A stretch of DNA of 64,000 nt from Venatoribacter pacificus. Lineage in GTDB: Bacteria; Pseudomonadota; Gammaproteobacteria; Pseudomonadales; Oceanobacteraceae. A model generated the notes under the pieces. The model saw nothing but the letters and a program-made list of their open reading frames with translations. It was not told the origin of the DNA and searched no databases. This document shows, one piece after another, positions 17,435 through 26,085 of the stretch; positions within the stretch are counted from its first letter, which is position 1; every line of letters begins with the position of its first letter. Location of the stretch: positions 29,123 through 93,122 of the forward strand of contig NZ_JAOANI010000005.1 in the NCBI RefSeq assembly GCF_025318105.1, in the 5' to 3' direction. Made by a program: the position numbers and the translations under genes.

Positions 17435-18452
17435 GCACCTGTTTATGGCCTCTACGCCATTCAATGTGCTGACCGCCGCGATGGTTGCCTTCGAGCTGCC
17501 ACAAGGCGATGTGGCCGAACTCGGTCTGATTGATCAGACCAGCACCACTGCCACCTTCCGTGAGGCGTTACTGAGCTGGCAGAACAGTCCGTTCGCGAAT
17601 ATCCGCCTGCTATCAGAAAAGGCGTCCGGTAAAGGCAAACGCCGCCAGCGGCTGCAGGGCTTCCGGCGCATCCGCCAGTGCCTGCAGGAACTGCAGCCAG
17701 ACTGGATCTATACCGGCAACGACCGCCGCATTGAATTTCAGTTTGCCATGGCCCACAGCAACGCCCGTGGCGTGTATCTGGATGATGGCACTTACAGTTA
17801 TCTGGGGCGCAAAACGCACTGGCTGAAAGACCGGGTGCTGGACAATATGGCCAAGAAAGTGGCCTACGGACGCTGGTGGAAACAGCCTCCGGCCATCGGC
17901 GCCTCGGCCTGGATTGATCACTCGATACTGGCGTTCCCGAATTCCGCCCTGCCGATTCTTAAGAACAAAACCTGCAAGCCTCTGCCGAATAATCTGCAAC
18001 GCCCGGAGTTCGCACAACTGGCGCGGATCTGCCTCGGCGAACAGCCTATGACTCTGGGCACGCTCGATGGCTTGCTGTTGTTGCCGCACAGCTCGGTGAT
18101 GTCAGATCAGCAGCAAGCACTTGGGCAATGGCTGGATAGCTGTGGTGCAGACATTGCCTACAAGCACCATCCGCGTACCAGCAGCGAGCTGCAAAGTGCA
18201 GACATGGCGGTCAGGCATTGGCAATTGCCCGCGCGGGCATGGGCGGTGCCTGCCGCCATTCCGATGGAAATGCTGTTACCTATGCTGCCACAACACTGTA
18301 AAATCAGCGGCGACGTTTCCACCGCGCTGCTGACCGCCAAATGGCTCAGGCCCGAGCTGGACGTCAGTGCGGCGGTGCGGGCTGATACCGATGCCAGCTG
18401 GCAGCAACTGCTGACCACGCTGGGTATCCGGCTGACAACCTCCCCAATCTGA
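17427..18452 (+). CDS. sialyltransferase-like glycosyltransferase (DDG/HP/ST motifs), copy 1
   Basis: This 341-residue GT-B-type protein carries the three motifs I know from bacterial sialyltransferases: D/E-D/E-G at Asp119-Asp120-Gly121 (LDDGTYSYLGR), HP at His248-Pro249 (KHHPRT) and Ser-Thr at 298-299 (GDVSTALL). It is a clear paralog of the protein at 22628, sharing GNDRRIEFQFAM, the YLGRK-type segment and the GRWWK/GMWWK-NPP region. That alignment supports the TTG start at 17427, with GAGG upstream and 8 nt of overlap with the previous gene, over the ATG at 17445. The donor sugar is not proven: no CMP-sialic acid genes are in the window. Confidence 0.7.
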   Translation: MAKHLFMASTPFNVLTAAMVAFELPQGDVAELGLIDQTSTTATFREALLSWQNSPFANIRLLSEKASGKGKRRQRLQGFRRIRQCLQELQPDWIYTGNDRRIEFQFAMAHSNARGVYLDDGTYSYLGRKTHWLKDRVLDNMAKKVAYGRWWKQPPAIGASAWIDHSILAFPNSALPILKNKTCKPLPNNLQRPEFAQLARICLGEQPMTLGTLDGLLLLPHSSVMSDQQQALGQWLDSCGADIAYKHHPRTSSELQSADMAVRHWQLPARAWAVPAAIPMEMLLPMLPQHCKISGDVSTALLTAKWLRPELDVSAAVRADTDASWQQLLTTLGIRLTTSPI

Positions 18453-18502
18453 ATGACCGCGTTGCCAACGCAGCGCCATTAACGGCTAACACGAAGACCA
18501 TT

Positions 18503-19429
18503 ATGTTGCATAAAACACTGCAGTACTGGGCACACCGCCTGACCCGCAAAGGGCCGATCCGTTTGGCGATGACACTGCTGGTGCGTAACGAAATCGATAT
18601 TATTGAAGACAATATCCGATTCCATGCGGCGCAGGGTGTCGACTGTTTTGCGGTAATGGATAACGGTTCAACCGATGGTACCCGCGAGCTGCTGGAAACG
18701 CTGAAAAGCGAGTTTGACCTGCACGTTATCGACCAGCCAGCGCAGAATTACCAGCAGGCTTTATGGATGACACAGCTGGCAGAGTACGCACGCACAGCGC
18801 TAAAAGCCGATCTGGTGATTTCCAACGATGCCGATGAGTTCTGGCTGGCCGCCGAAGGCACCACTTTAAAAGATCATCTGCACGCCGATGATTCTGTGAT
18901 AACACTCAAGCGCCGCAATATGGTGCTGACCGAAGAATGCCAGCAGCCCGGTTACCATTACAGCCAGGCGCAGTACGCGGTAAAAAATCCGATCCTGTAC
19001 AGTTCCGACACCCAGATTAATGACACGGCGGTTTCTATGTTGCTGGTAAAAATCAGCCCTAAAACCATCGTCAATCCGCACGGCCTGATTAAACTCAAGG
19101 GCGGTAATCACCGCGCGAAGCATGGCTGGCGTTGGGTAAATGCGCGCGAAGACAGCGGCATTACGGTGTACCACTACCCGATCCGCAATTATGCTCAGTT
19201 CGAAGCCAATATTATTAACCGCCAGCGCTTATTACGCGACACCAATGCGCGCATGGGCGACCATTACCGGCGCTGGGTAAAACTGTATGAGCAGGGCCTG
19301 CTGGAGCAGGAGTTCGGTAAATTTATCCTGTCGGCCAGTGATATTGAGACCACCAGCCGCATCGGCCTGACAGAAAAATGCCCTGCCATTGTTAACGCAT
19401 TTGAACGCAGCCTGAACCGTCCTGTCTGA
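18503..19429 (+). CDS. family 2 glycosyltransferase
   Basis: This 308-residue GT-A-type protein has the nucleotide-sugar-binding start LLVRNEIDIIEDN, the segment DNGSTDGTRELL and an acidic metal-binding motif in SNDADEFW (about 112-119). This matches the Glyco_tranf_2_4 subgroup often found in LPS and capsule clusters. It lies 50 bp after the sialyltransferase-like gene and probably shares its transcript. The acceptor and donor cannot be read from the sequence. Confidence 0.82.
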   Translation: MLHKTLQYWAHRLTRKGPIRLAMTLLVRNEIDIIEDNIRFHAAQGVDCFAVMDNGSTDGTRELLETLKSEFDLHVIDQPAQNYQQALWMTQLAEYARTALKADLVISNDADEFWLAAEGTTLKDHLHADDSVITLKRRNMVLTEECQQPGYHYSQAQYAVKNPILYSSDTQINDTAVSMLLVKISPKTIVNPHGLIKLKGGNHRAKHGWRWVNAREDSGITVYHYPIRNYAQFEANIINRQRLLRDTNARMGDHYRRWVKLYEQGLLEQEFGKFILSASDIETTSRIGLTEKCPAIVNAFERSLNRPV

Positions 19430-19537
19430 GGGTGGGACGCTTTGTCCTATATAAAATACTGATGTAACTCCCACGCTTGCGGCGAACCGCGTTAAAATAG
19501 CGTTTCATCCGGATTCGTCCATGGAGTGGAAACGATT

Positions 19538-19558
19538 ATGACGCAGGAGTGTCTGTGA
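19538..19558 (+). other. possible 6-codon upstream reading frame overlapping the next start
   Basis: ATG at 19538 opens a reading frame (MTQECL) whose TGA stop overlaps the GTG start at 19555. The ribosome-binding site AGGAG of the main gene lies inside it. It may permit translational coupling. Evidence is positional only. Confidence 0.25.
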
Positions 19559-21186
19559 CCAACATCAGAGAAACCATGCTTAACCTGAAAATGCCCCGGG
19601 CACCACTATTCTGGATTGCCCTGCTGTTGCTGTTACCCCTTGCCCTTGAGCTGACCTACTCCGATTTTGTCCGCGAGGGTGAATATAATTCGCGTATTGG
19701 CTGGTCGTTTATTCTGGCAACCCTGGCCTACCTGTTGCAGAAGCGCCGCTTCATTGCCCTGATCCTTCTGCCATTCGCTATTGGCGGAAGTCTGGATATT
19801 GGTTACGCAGTATCATTCGGCGGGGTCTTTACCACCGCAACACTGGAGGCGGTTGCTTACACCGACAGCAGTGAAGTCTCTGAATTTGTTGCTGCCTACT
19901 CCTCCATGACGTTGACCTCCTGGTTGTTACTGCACTGGAGCATTTTTTTCCTGGGCCTGCGCTTTATGCGCCCGGCGGAAGGGACTGGCAGCAAAACCCG
20001 ACGTATAACCATGGTGCTTGGTTTTATTCTGATTGCCGTTGTTGCTTATCGCACGACCGTAATGGGACGTTTTCACGATACGATTCCAGGCGTACTTGGC
20101 ACTGTGCCTTCTTACCTGAGAGGCAGTGTATCCCTGCAGGAAGAATTCGAGCGGCGCCAGACAATGCTGCGAGAAACCGACATCAAAGCTGCGCTGAAAG
20201 ACACGCAACCACAGACCCATATTTTTATTGTTGGTGAATCGGCAAGCCGCAACCATATGGGTATTTATGGTTACCAGCGTAATACCACGCCATTCCTGAG
20301 CAGCATTAAAGATGAACTGGTGGTGTTCGATAACGTCATCAGCAGTCATGCCCAGACTCAGGCTTCACTCCGAGCAGCTCTTACGGCAGCAAGTGCCGAT
20401 CAAGGGGGCCAGTACCGCGATGCCCTGAGTGTTATCGATGTTGCCAATCTTGCCGGTTATGAAACTTGGTGGATTTCCAATCAGCAGCCGCTGCGCGCAA
20501 CCATTGCTTCTATCGCCCATCAGGCCGATCACCCTTATTACATCAGCAACGACTTTAATGGCGTGGAAGTGAACCGCTATGACATCTTTATGCTGAACCG
20601 GATAACTGAAGCTCTGGCGAACCCGGCGCCATACAAAGCCATTTTTATTCATATGATGGGCAGCCATGCCCAGTATAAAAACCGTTATCCGGATGACTTT
20701 ATGGTCTTTAAAGATGCCGAGGTCAACGCCTACACAGAAAACCCCAGCCAGAGTGTCATTGACGTGATTAACGAGTACGACAATTCCATTCTGTTTTCTG
20801 ATTTCTTCCTGCAGCAGTTATTCTCGCTGGTTAAAGAAAAACAGAGTGGCGCGCTGGCAACCATTACCTACTTCTCTGATCACGGTGAAGAGGTTTATCG
20901 GCAGGCCAATCTGAAAGGACACAGTCCGGATAACCTGACTGCGAATATGTTCGAAATTCCTTTTGTGTTCTGGTCATCGGATTCGCTGCGAACAGCCAGC
21001 TACAGAGCGCATCAACACAGTCCTTTTATGCTGGACAGTTTCTATCATTATGCTTCTGAAGTGATGGCTATAGACTCCGCCAGCACCAATCCGGAAGCCG
21101 CACTGATTTCAGACCAGTATCAGCCGCCCGCTGTACGAATGGTCTATAAAACGCGCTATGATACGCAGCTCAGAAATAGCCAATAA
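19555..21186 (+). CDS. phosphoethanolamine transferase (EptA/CptA-like)
   Basis: This 543-residue inner-membrane enzyme of the alkaline-phosphatase/sulfatase fold moves phosphoethanolamine from phosphatidylethanolamine to lipid A or core sugars. It has five N-terminal membrane helices to about residue 170, then a periplasmic catalytic domain. GESASRNHMGIYGYQRNTTP carries the metal-binding Glu, Thr268 (SHAQTQASL) is the likely nucleophile, and FSDHGEE and KGHS hold further metal ligands. The HMxxYGYxRxTTP wording is nearer to CptA, which modifies core heptose, than to EptA. Start: GTG 19555 five bases after AGGAG; GTG 19549 overlaps that site. Such modification commonly confers cationic-peptide resistance. 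Confidence 0.85.
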   Translation: MTNIRETMLNLKMPRAPLFWIALLLLLPLALELTYSDFVREGEYNSRIGWSFILATLAYLLQKRRFIALILLPFAIGGSLDIGYAVSFGGVFTTATLEAVAYTDSSEVSEFVAAYSSMTLTSWLLLHWSIFFLGLRFMRPAEGTGSKTRRITMVLGFILIAVVAYRTTVMGRFHDTIPGVLGTVPSYLRGSVSLQEEFERRQTMLRETDIKAALKDTQPQTHIFIVGESASRNHMGIYGYQRNTTPFLSSIKDELVVFDNVISSHAQTQASLRAALTAASADQGGQYRDALSVIDVANLAGYETWWISNQQPLRATIASIAHQADHPYYISNDFNGVEVNRYDIFMLNRITEALANPAPYKAIFIHMMGSHAQYKNRYPDDFMVFKDAEVNAYTENPSQSVIDVINEYDNSILFSDFFLQQLFSLVKEKQSGALATITYFSDHGEEVYRQANLKGHSPDNLTANMFEIPFVFWSSDSLRTASYRAHQHSPFMLDSFYHYASEVMAIDSASTNPEAALISDQYQPPAVRMVYKTRYDTQLRNSQ

Positions 21187-21216
21187 TCTGACCGAAATCA
21201 CTGACTGCGGGGCACC

Positions 21217-22290
21217 ATGACTACTGAGAACAAAATTTACCGGATTGGTGCCCTGCTTGGTTCGCTGAATGGTGCCGGTGCAGAGAAAACCATTCTGACT
21301 CTCTGTACCCGCTTTGCTGAGTTAGGGCATAAAGTTGATCTCGTTACCCTGACAGCGCATGCAGACTACCCGCTGCCCGATAATCTGAACCAGATCGTAC
21401 TCAGCACTTCAAATAAAAAGAAGGCCAGACCTGAGTTGGAACGTATTACTCAAGAAGGTAACTATGATTTTTTTGTTACTTCCAAACCAGAATTTTACGA
21501 TGCCATTCAGGCAAAGAAGAAAGTCTGCTCGGTGCACATTACCCCCACTGCATGGATCACCGATCCGAAGTGGAAATTTCTGAAGCGCGCATCAAAAATC
21601 CTGCGCCTGCGTCGGCGCTTCCGCAACAAGCAACTGATTGCTCTGTCGCAGGGCATCAAAGACGATCTGGTGCAGAATCTGGGTTGTCAGCCAGATAATA
21701 TTACCGTTATTCCAAATCCCTACCAGATCGAAGAAATCCGTACACTGGCGGGTCAGGATGGCCCCCTGCCGGATGGCGATTATATCGTCTATGTTGCATC
21801 ACTGAACAAACGAAAACGCCAGCAGGATCTTATCCGTGCATTCCAGATGATGAATGCACAAAACCTGAAGCTGGTACTGGTCGGCAAAGGTAATGATGAG
21901 CAGCGGCTGCGGTCTTTCTGTGAACAGAATGACTTGCAGGATCAGGTACAGTTCTGGGGCTGGGATGCGAATCCATACCGCCTGATTCGTAACGCCCGCC
22001 TGTCTATGCTCACTTCCGAAGCTGAAGGTCTGCCGCGCGTACTGGTCGAGTCACTGATCATCGGTACACCGGTTGTTTCTACCGACTGCCCTTCAGGGCC
22101 TAAAGAGGTTCTGACCGGAGAGCTGAAGCCCTATCTGGTACAGGTAGGAGATGTAACCGGCCTGAGCCAGGCGATGTCCCGGGCATTGAACCAGTATCCC
22201 GAACTGTCCAGCCTGGATGTCAGCCGTTATGCGGTAGAATCCGTCGCCGATCAATATTTAAAGCTGGTTTTCAGAGGCAGTGCTGCCTGA
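21217..22290 (+). CDS. family 4 glycosyltransferase
   Basis: This 357-residue GT-B enzyme begins with the acceptor-side sequence GSLNGAGAEKTILTLC. It has the linker VIPNPYQIEE and the donor-binding C-terminal motif SEAEGLPRVLVESLIIGTP, containing the E-x7-E of retaining GT4 enzymes. Typical roles are LPS-core or O-antigen assembly on the inner face of the inner membrane. It is the last gene before a 337-bp gap. Confidence 0.9.
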   Translation: MTTENKIYRIGALLGSLNGAGAEKTILTLCTRFAELGHKVDLVTLTAHADYPLPDNLNQIVLSTSNKKKARPELERITQEGNYDFFVTSKPEFYDAIQAKKKVCSVHITPTAWITDPKWKFLKRASKILRLRRRFRNKQLIALSQGIKDDLVQNLGCQPDNITVIPNPYQIEEIRTLAGQDGPLPDGDYIVYVASLNKRKRQQDLIRAFQMMNAQNLKLVLVGKGNDEQRLRSFCEQNDLQDQVQFWGWDANPYRLIRNARLSMLTSEAEGLPRVLVESLIIGTPVVSTDCPSGPKEVLTGELKPYLVQVGDVTGLSQAMSRALNQYPELSSLDVSRYAVESVADQYLKLVFRGSAA

Positions 22291-22627
22291 GCCATATGCT
22301 GGCTTAATTGCTGAGTTTGCATAAGCAGATATATAAGGCCTGTAATATAAACAGCGGGACTGATCTCACCGGCAATTTATAGCGTATTGGCGAATATCAC
22401 TGAATAAAGGACGCAAACCACACAGAGCAGCCTCATGCTGACGACCAGGCTGCTATAATCTTTGTTCGGAAAACCAATAGCAGATTAATTTGCTCTCTCT
22501 GCTAAAATGAAAGAACCCTGATTCTGTACGTATAGGTCAGGTAAGACTGTGAATCTTTGCCGATAAATATTTGCCGCTCGCCAGCCCTGACAGGTAGACT
22601 GCAGCGCTAACTGTACATGGACCCCGT
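22291..22627 (+). promoter_or_regulatory. intergenic gap with a perfect -10 box
   Basis: No gene is apparent in this stretch, which is more AT-rich than its flanks. TATAAT at 22454-22459 is a perfect -10 hexamer, but nothing close to TTGACA lies 16-18 bp upstream, so the promoter may need an activator. I found no JUMPstart/ops element. It probably starts a second transcript for the downstream sialyltransferase-like and ligase genes. Confidence 0.4.
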
Positions 22628-23692
22628 ATGGCTAACTCAGTCTACTTCGCATCAACAACTCTCCACCTTTATACTGCTGCAGCCATCGCTGCCGGACGTA
22701 CCGGAGACGAAGCTCATCTGATTTTCATTGATCAGCCTGAGGGTAAACCGCATGCGCTGTACGATATTGTCTGTAATTGGCCGGGCTCCCCTTTTTCCTC
22801 TGTCAGTTTGTACCACGGCCGTTTTCCCGGCCTGCTGAATAAACTGAAAAAACGCAGACTGCTGTTTAACACACTGAAAGAAAAACTGGCCGAACTGTTA
22901 CCTGAACATATATTTGTCGGCAATGACCGCCGGATCGAATTCCAGTTTGCCATGCACGCAGCAACAACACTTGGCTGTCAGCCGGTTGGTCATTATATGG
23001 ACGAGGGCGTCTTCACTTATGTGGGCAGAAAAGCCTCCCGCTCATTCAGTGATATGATCATTGATAATTGTATAAAAAAAATCAGCTACGGCATGTGGTG
23101 GAAAAATCCACCAACCATCGGCGGCTCCGACTGGATAAGTTATATACACCCGGCCTTTCCCGATCTGGTACACCCGTTATTGCGCGGTAAACATATAACC
23201 CCCCTCGAAGCTTCCCGCTTCAGCAGCCCAGCCATGCTGGAACTGTCAGAAACCATGATGCTGAATAACGGGGTTGAACCAACGACTCTGACAGCGATAG
23301 ATGCATTTATCACACTGCCTCATGAATCGTTGTTTGAACGGGAGCCGGGCTATAAGGAACGTATTCTGTCCCTTATCCGGCGACTAAGCGTCCAGGGTAA
23401 GCGGGTTGCCGTAAAATACCATCCCCGGAATAAACAACCCGATCCGCTGTTGCTCGCAGTTGAAGGCGTTTGCCTCTTGCCTGCTCAGGTCAGCTTTGAG
23501 GCCCTGCTGCCCTACCTGTCAGATCAATGTGAAGTGTGGGGCGACTTGTCTTCAACCATGGTCATCGCACGCTGGCTGCGGCCGGCCTTAAAAGTAACAG
23601 CATTTACTTCTGAGATGCCTGATTTCGACAGGCTGTTTGAACGTATTGGTATTACGACAATGAATGTTACCTCTCATCCTGAGCCCAACTGA
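22628..23692 (+). CDS. sialyltransferase-like glycosyltransferase (DEG/HP/SST motifs), copy 2
   Basis: This 354-residue paralog of the protein at 17427 shares the same motif order: Asp125-Glu126-Gly127 (MDEGVFTYVGR), His265-Pro266 (KYHPRN) and Ser308-Ser309-Thr310 (GDLSST). It also shares GNDRRIEFQFAMH and SYGMWWKNPPTIGGSDWI. These motifs match families GT52/GT38/GT80, where HP binds the CMP-sugar and the acidic residue is the catalytic base. The sequence itself falls outside any subfamily I can name. The two copies probably add related sugars at different places in one glycan. Confidence 0.7.
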   Translation: MANSVYFASTTLHLYTAAAIAAGRTGDEAHLIFIDQPEGKPHALYDIVCNWPGSPFSSVSLYHGRFPGLLNKLKKRRLLFNTLKEKLAELLPEHIFVGNDRRIEFQFAMHAATTLGCQPVGHYMDEGVFTYVGRKASRSFSDMIIDNCIKKISYGMWWKNPPTIGGSDWISYIHPAFPDLVHPLLRGKHITPLEASRFSSPAMLELSETMMLNNGVEPTTLTAIDAFITLPHESLFEREPGYKERILSLIRRLSVQGKRVAVKYHPRNKQPDPLLLAVEGVCLLPAQVSFEALLPYLSDQCEVWGDLSSTMVIARWLRPALKVTAFTSEMPDFDRLFERIGITTMNVTSHPEPN

Positions 23693-23783
23693 CACATACA
23701 GTAAGCCAGCAATCTTTTTATCCCAATACCCCTTATTTCTAGCACAACAACCATCGTACAACTTATACGTTCGCAGGATCCGA

Positions 23784-25043
23784 ATGACATACGCTACCGA
23801 CTATATGACCAGCCCATTTAAAAATCTCTGGCGCGATATTTCTGCCAATCCTCTGTCCTATGTAATCACGTTGCTTGTTGCAATTTTTTTAATCGCACAG
23901 CCCATCAAAAAATCGGTAGCGACCGATGTCAGCATCCTGCTCTGGCTACTCGGGGCCATTGTTCTGATATCCGGCAAAGTAAAAATCCGCGCTCTGACAC
24001 CTTATCGTAAAATCATTCTGGCTGGATTTGCATTTTTCTTCGTGGCATTAATTTCATTACTGCTGTCGGACTATCCGGCGGATCTGCAGAAGCTGGAACC
24101 CGAATTCCGTTTAGTCCTGTTACCTCTTCTTATTGTCGGCGTTTACTATTCTGGCTTCAGCACCCGGCAACTGGTATTCGCCCTGCTTTTGGGCAGCATC
24201 AGTTATGCCTGGATAACATACGGCCAATCAGGCGGATTTAAATTCATGCGCCGTGCTTTTGGTGATGAAAATCCCGTCGGCTTCGGTAATGGTGCTTTCC
24301 TTCTGAGCGCAGTATCAGCCTATTTCTGCTTGTCGTTCTGGAAAACAAGTAAGTCGATTTCTGCTGTGGCTTTGCTGGCCGCAACACTCTATTTATATGC
24401 AGCGATAGCTTCCGGAACCCGCGGAAGTTTTCTGGCAATTCCACTGATTGCTGTTTTCTTCATCTTTCATGTCAGAAGCCTGAAAGTTGTTATAGCAAGC
24501 CTGATACTCAGTACTGCCCTGGCAGCGGCTATCTACCAGTCACCATTGCAGCATGGTATTGATCGCGCAATTAAAAACGTAACAAATTATGTTAATGGTG
24601 AAGGAAATAACAGGAACTCTGCAGGTGCCAGATTGATGCTCTGGGAGACTGCGATCTGTATGGGCAAAGAGAAACCGATCTTTGGTGTTGGAACACATCA
24701 GTTTCTTCCCGCCAGTCAGGATCAAAGCCTTAACTGCAAATCCAATTTGCGTCCATTTGTTCAGGCTCACAGCCTGTATTTTAATACCCTGGCGACAATG
24801 GGAGTAACTGGCCTTACCTGCTTGCTGCTGTTTGGCTTTTTCCTTTGCAGAGAAAGCATGAATGTCCGGTCTGGTTATACGCACAAATATGCTGTGGTGA
24901 TTATCACGCTGACAATCGCGGCTTATTCCTTAACCGTCGATGCATTCTTTATACGCTTTGTTGCGGAAAAACATCTGACATTACTGGGACTGATGCTCGG
25001 TATTATGTTGCATCAACAGCAGAAGGCAGGGTTACAACAGTAA
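23784..25043 (+). CDS. O-antigen ligase/polymerase family membrane protein (WaaL-like)
   Basis: This 419-residue multi-pass inner-membrane protein has about ten to twelve hydrophobic helices. It has the Wzy_C-type periplasmic loop, including SGTRGSFLAIP near 212-222, ARLMLWETAICMGKEKP and the His-containing GVGTHQFLPA. WaaL joins O-antigen to the lipid A core and Wzy polymerises repeat units; the two cannot be separated by eye. I chose ATG 23784 (AGGAT upstream) because the in-frame sequence from 23664 is non-membrane and overlaps the previous gene. Its last 41 bp overlap the convergent gene on the other strand. Confidence 0.82.
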   Translation: MTYATDYMTSPFKNLWRDISANPLSYVITLLVAIFLIAQPIKKSVATDVSILLWLLGAIVLISGKVKIRALTPYRKIILAGFAFFFVALISLLLSDYPADLQKLEPEFRLVLLPLLIVGVYYSGFSTRQLVFALLLGSISYAWITYGQSGGFKFMRRAFGDENPVGFGNGAFLLSAVSAYFCLSFWKTSKSISAVALLAATLYLYAAIASGTRGSFLAIPLIAVFFIFHVRSLKVVIASLILSTALAAAIYQSPLQHGIDRAIKNVTNYVNGEGNNRNSAGARLMLWETAICMGKEKPIFGVGTHQFLPASQDQSLNCKSNLRPFVQAHSLYFNTLATMGVTGLTCLLLFGFFLCRESMNVRSGYTHKYAVVIITLTIAAYSLTVDAFFIRFVAEKHLTLLGLMLGIMLHQQQKAGLQQ

Positions 25044-26085
25044 TCCCGGAATCCCGCATAGCGCTCAGAAGGCTCTCCCGCTGATGTTCATTCTGCGTGG
25101 GAGAATCTTCGGCGCCAACAGCATAACAGCGGATAGATGGATCAATAAGACGGGCTGTAAACAGAGCGGTGCTGTTGCAGGAAATAACATAACGGCAGCC
25201 AAGCACAGCAATCATTTCTTCAATACAAAGGTATGAGCCGGAAACCGGTTCCATATCATCTGTTCTGAATTCTGCTGTTAAGGCACGTGGATGAGGAGCA
25301 TAAAAAACACGCTCAGCCTTCAGCACACCAAGCAGGCTCTTTATCTCTGCAGTAACCGTGGCAACAAAGCTATGGTTAGCCTGCTGATAGGCAAGAAAAT
25401 TCTGGCCGATAATAATTGCATTATCAGATTTCCCGGTCTCTGAAAATTGTACAGGGAACTGTATATAGCGCTCTTTATCCGCACAATAACCGGTATCCAG
25501 ACCAGTGAACGAATAAACAACATCAACCCACTCAGAATCTGCCCCAAGTTCGTCGCCGTCATACTGCAGAACGCTGTAGCCCGGCGCCAGAAGTCTCAGT
25601 TTCAGACTCCACTTCTTTAGCCCCTTACGGCAGGCAGCAGTGATATTGCTGCTGAAAATATTTAATGCACCATCCGGCAGAAGTGCAACCTTACCCAGCT
25701 TCTTTTTCCTGAACTGACCGACCAGAATATTGTTATAAATATCGTCTATCCGGGGGATATATAAAACACAAGCACCACCTTGAGTCGTAATACTTTCCTC
25801 GACATTAAGAACGGTGCGGGTATTTTCCTTAATAAATCGGATCTTACCCAGCAGACCGCCGTGGTGATTACGGTCCAGCAAGGTCAGATTTTCTCTTCCC
25901 CGTTCAGCCGCCGCATTCAGCAGCTTATCTGATGTCACGAAGTAATGGGCAACATCACGGTCCACCGATAAGTACTGATCTTCTATCGCCATAGCTGCCA
26001 ACAGTTGCAGTTCGGTTTCAACGATAAAAAGATGCCCTGTCATATCCTGACCATGTGCGGCATTCGTCCGTGAATCAGAGTTCAT
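25003..26085 (-). CDS. GT52-like (sialyltransferase-type) glycosyltransferase
   Basis: This 360-residue protein begins, after a short leader, with HLFIVETELQLLAAMA, typical of the LPS sialyltransferase family GT52. It shows the motif triad as Pro137-Asp138-Gly139 (LLPDGALN), His265-Pro266 (YAPHPRAL) and Ser305-Thr306 (CNSTALF). Its sequence is otherwise unlike the two paralogs at 17427 and 22628. GT52 members use CMP-sialic acid or other donors, so the sugar is open. ATG 26085 overlaps the deacetylase stop (ATGA), indicating translational coupling; Met15 at 26043 is an alternative start. The 3' end overlaps the ligase gene by 41 bp, tail to tail. Confidence 0.72.
   Translation of the reverse strand: MNSDSRTNAAHGQDMTGHLFIVETELQLLAAMAIEDQYLSVDRDVAHYFVTSDKLLNAAAERGRENLTLLDRNHHGGLLGKIRFIKENTRTVLNVEESITTQGGACVLYIPRIDDIYNNILVGQFRKKKLGKVALLPDGALNIFSSNITAACRKGLKKWSLKLRLLAPGYSVLQYDGDELGADSEWVDVVYSFTGLDTGYCADKERYIQFPVQFSETGKSDNAIIIGQNFLAYQQANHSFVATVTAEIKSLLGVLKAERVFYAPHPRALTAEFRTDDMEPVSGSYLCIEEMIAVLGCRYVISCNSTALFTARLIDPSIRCYAVGAEDSPTQNEHQRESLLSAMRDSGITVVTLPSAVDAT

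Noticed and set aside
22291..22627. JUMPstart/ops antitermination element expected before glycan operons
   Set aside because: No GGCGGTAG-type ops sequence was found in the gap or upstream of 16301.
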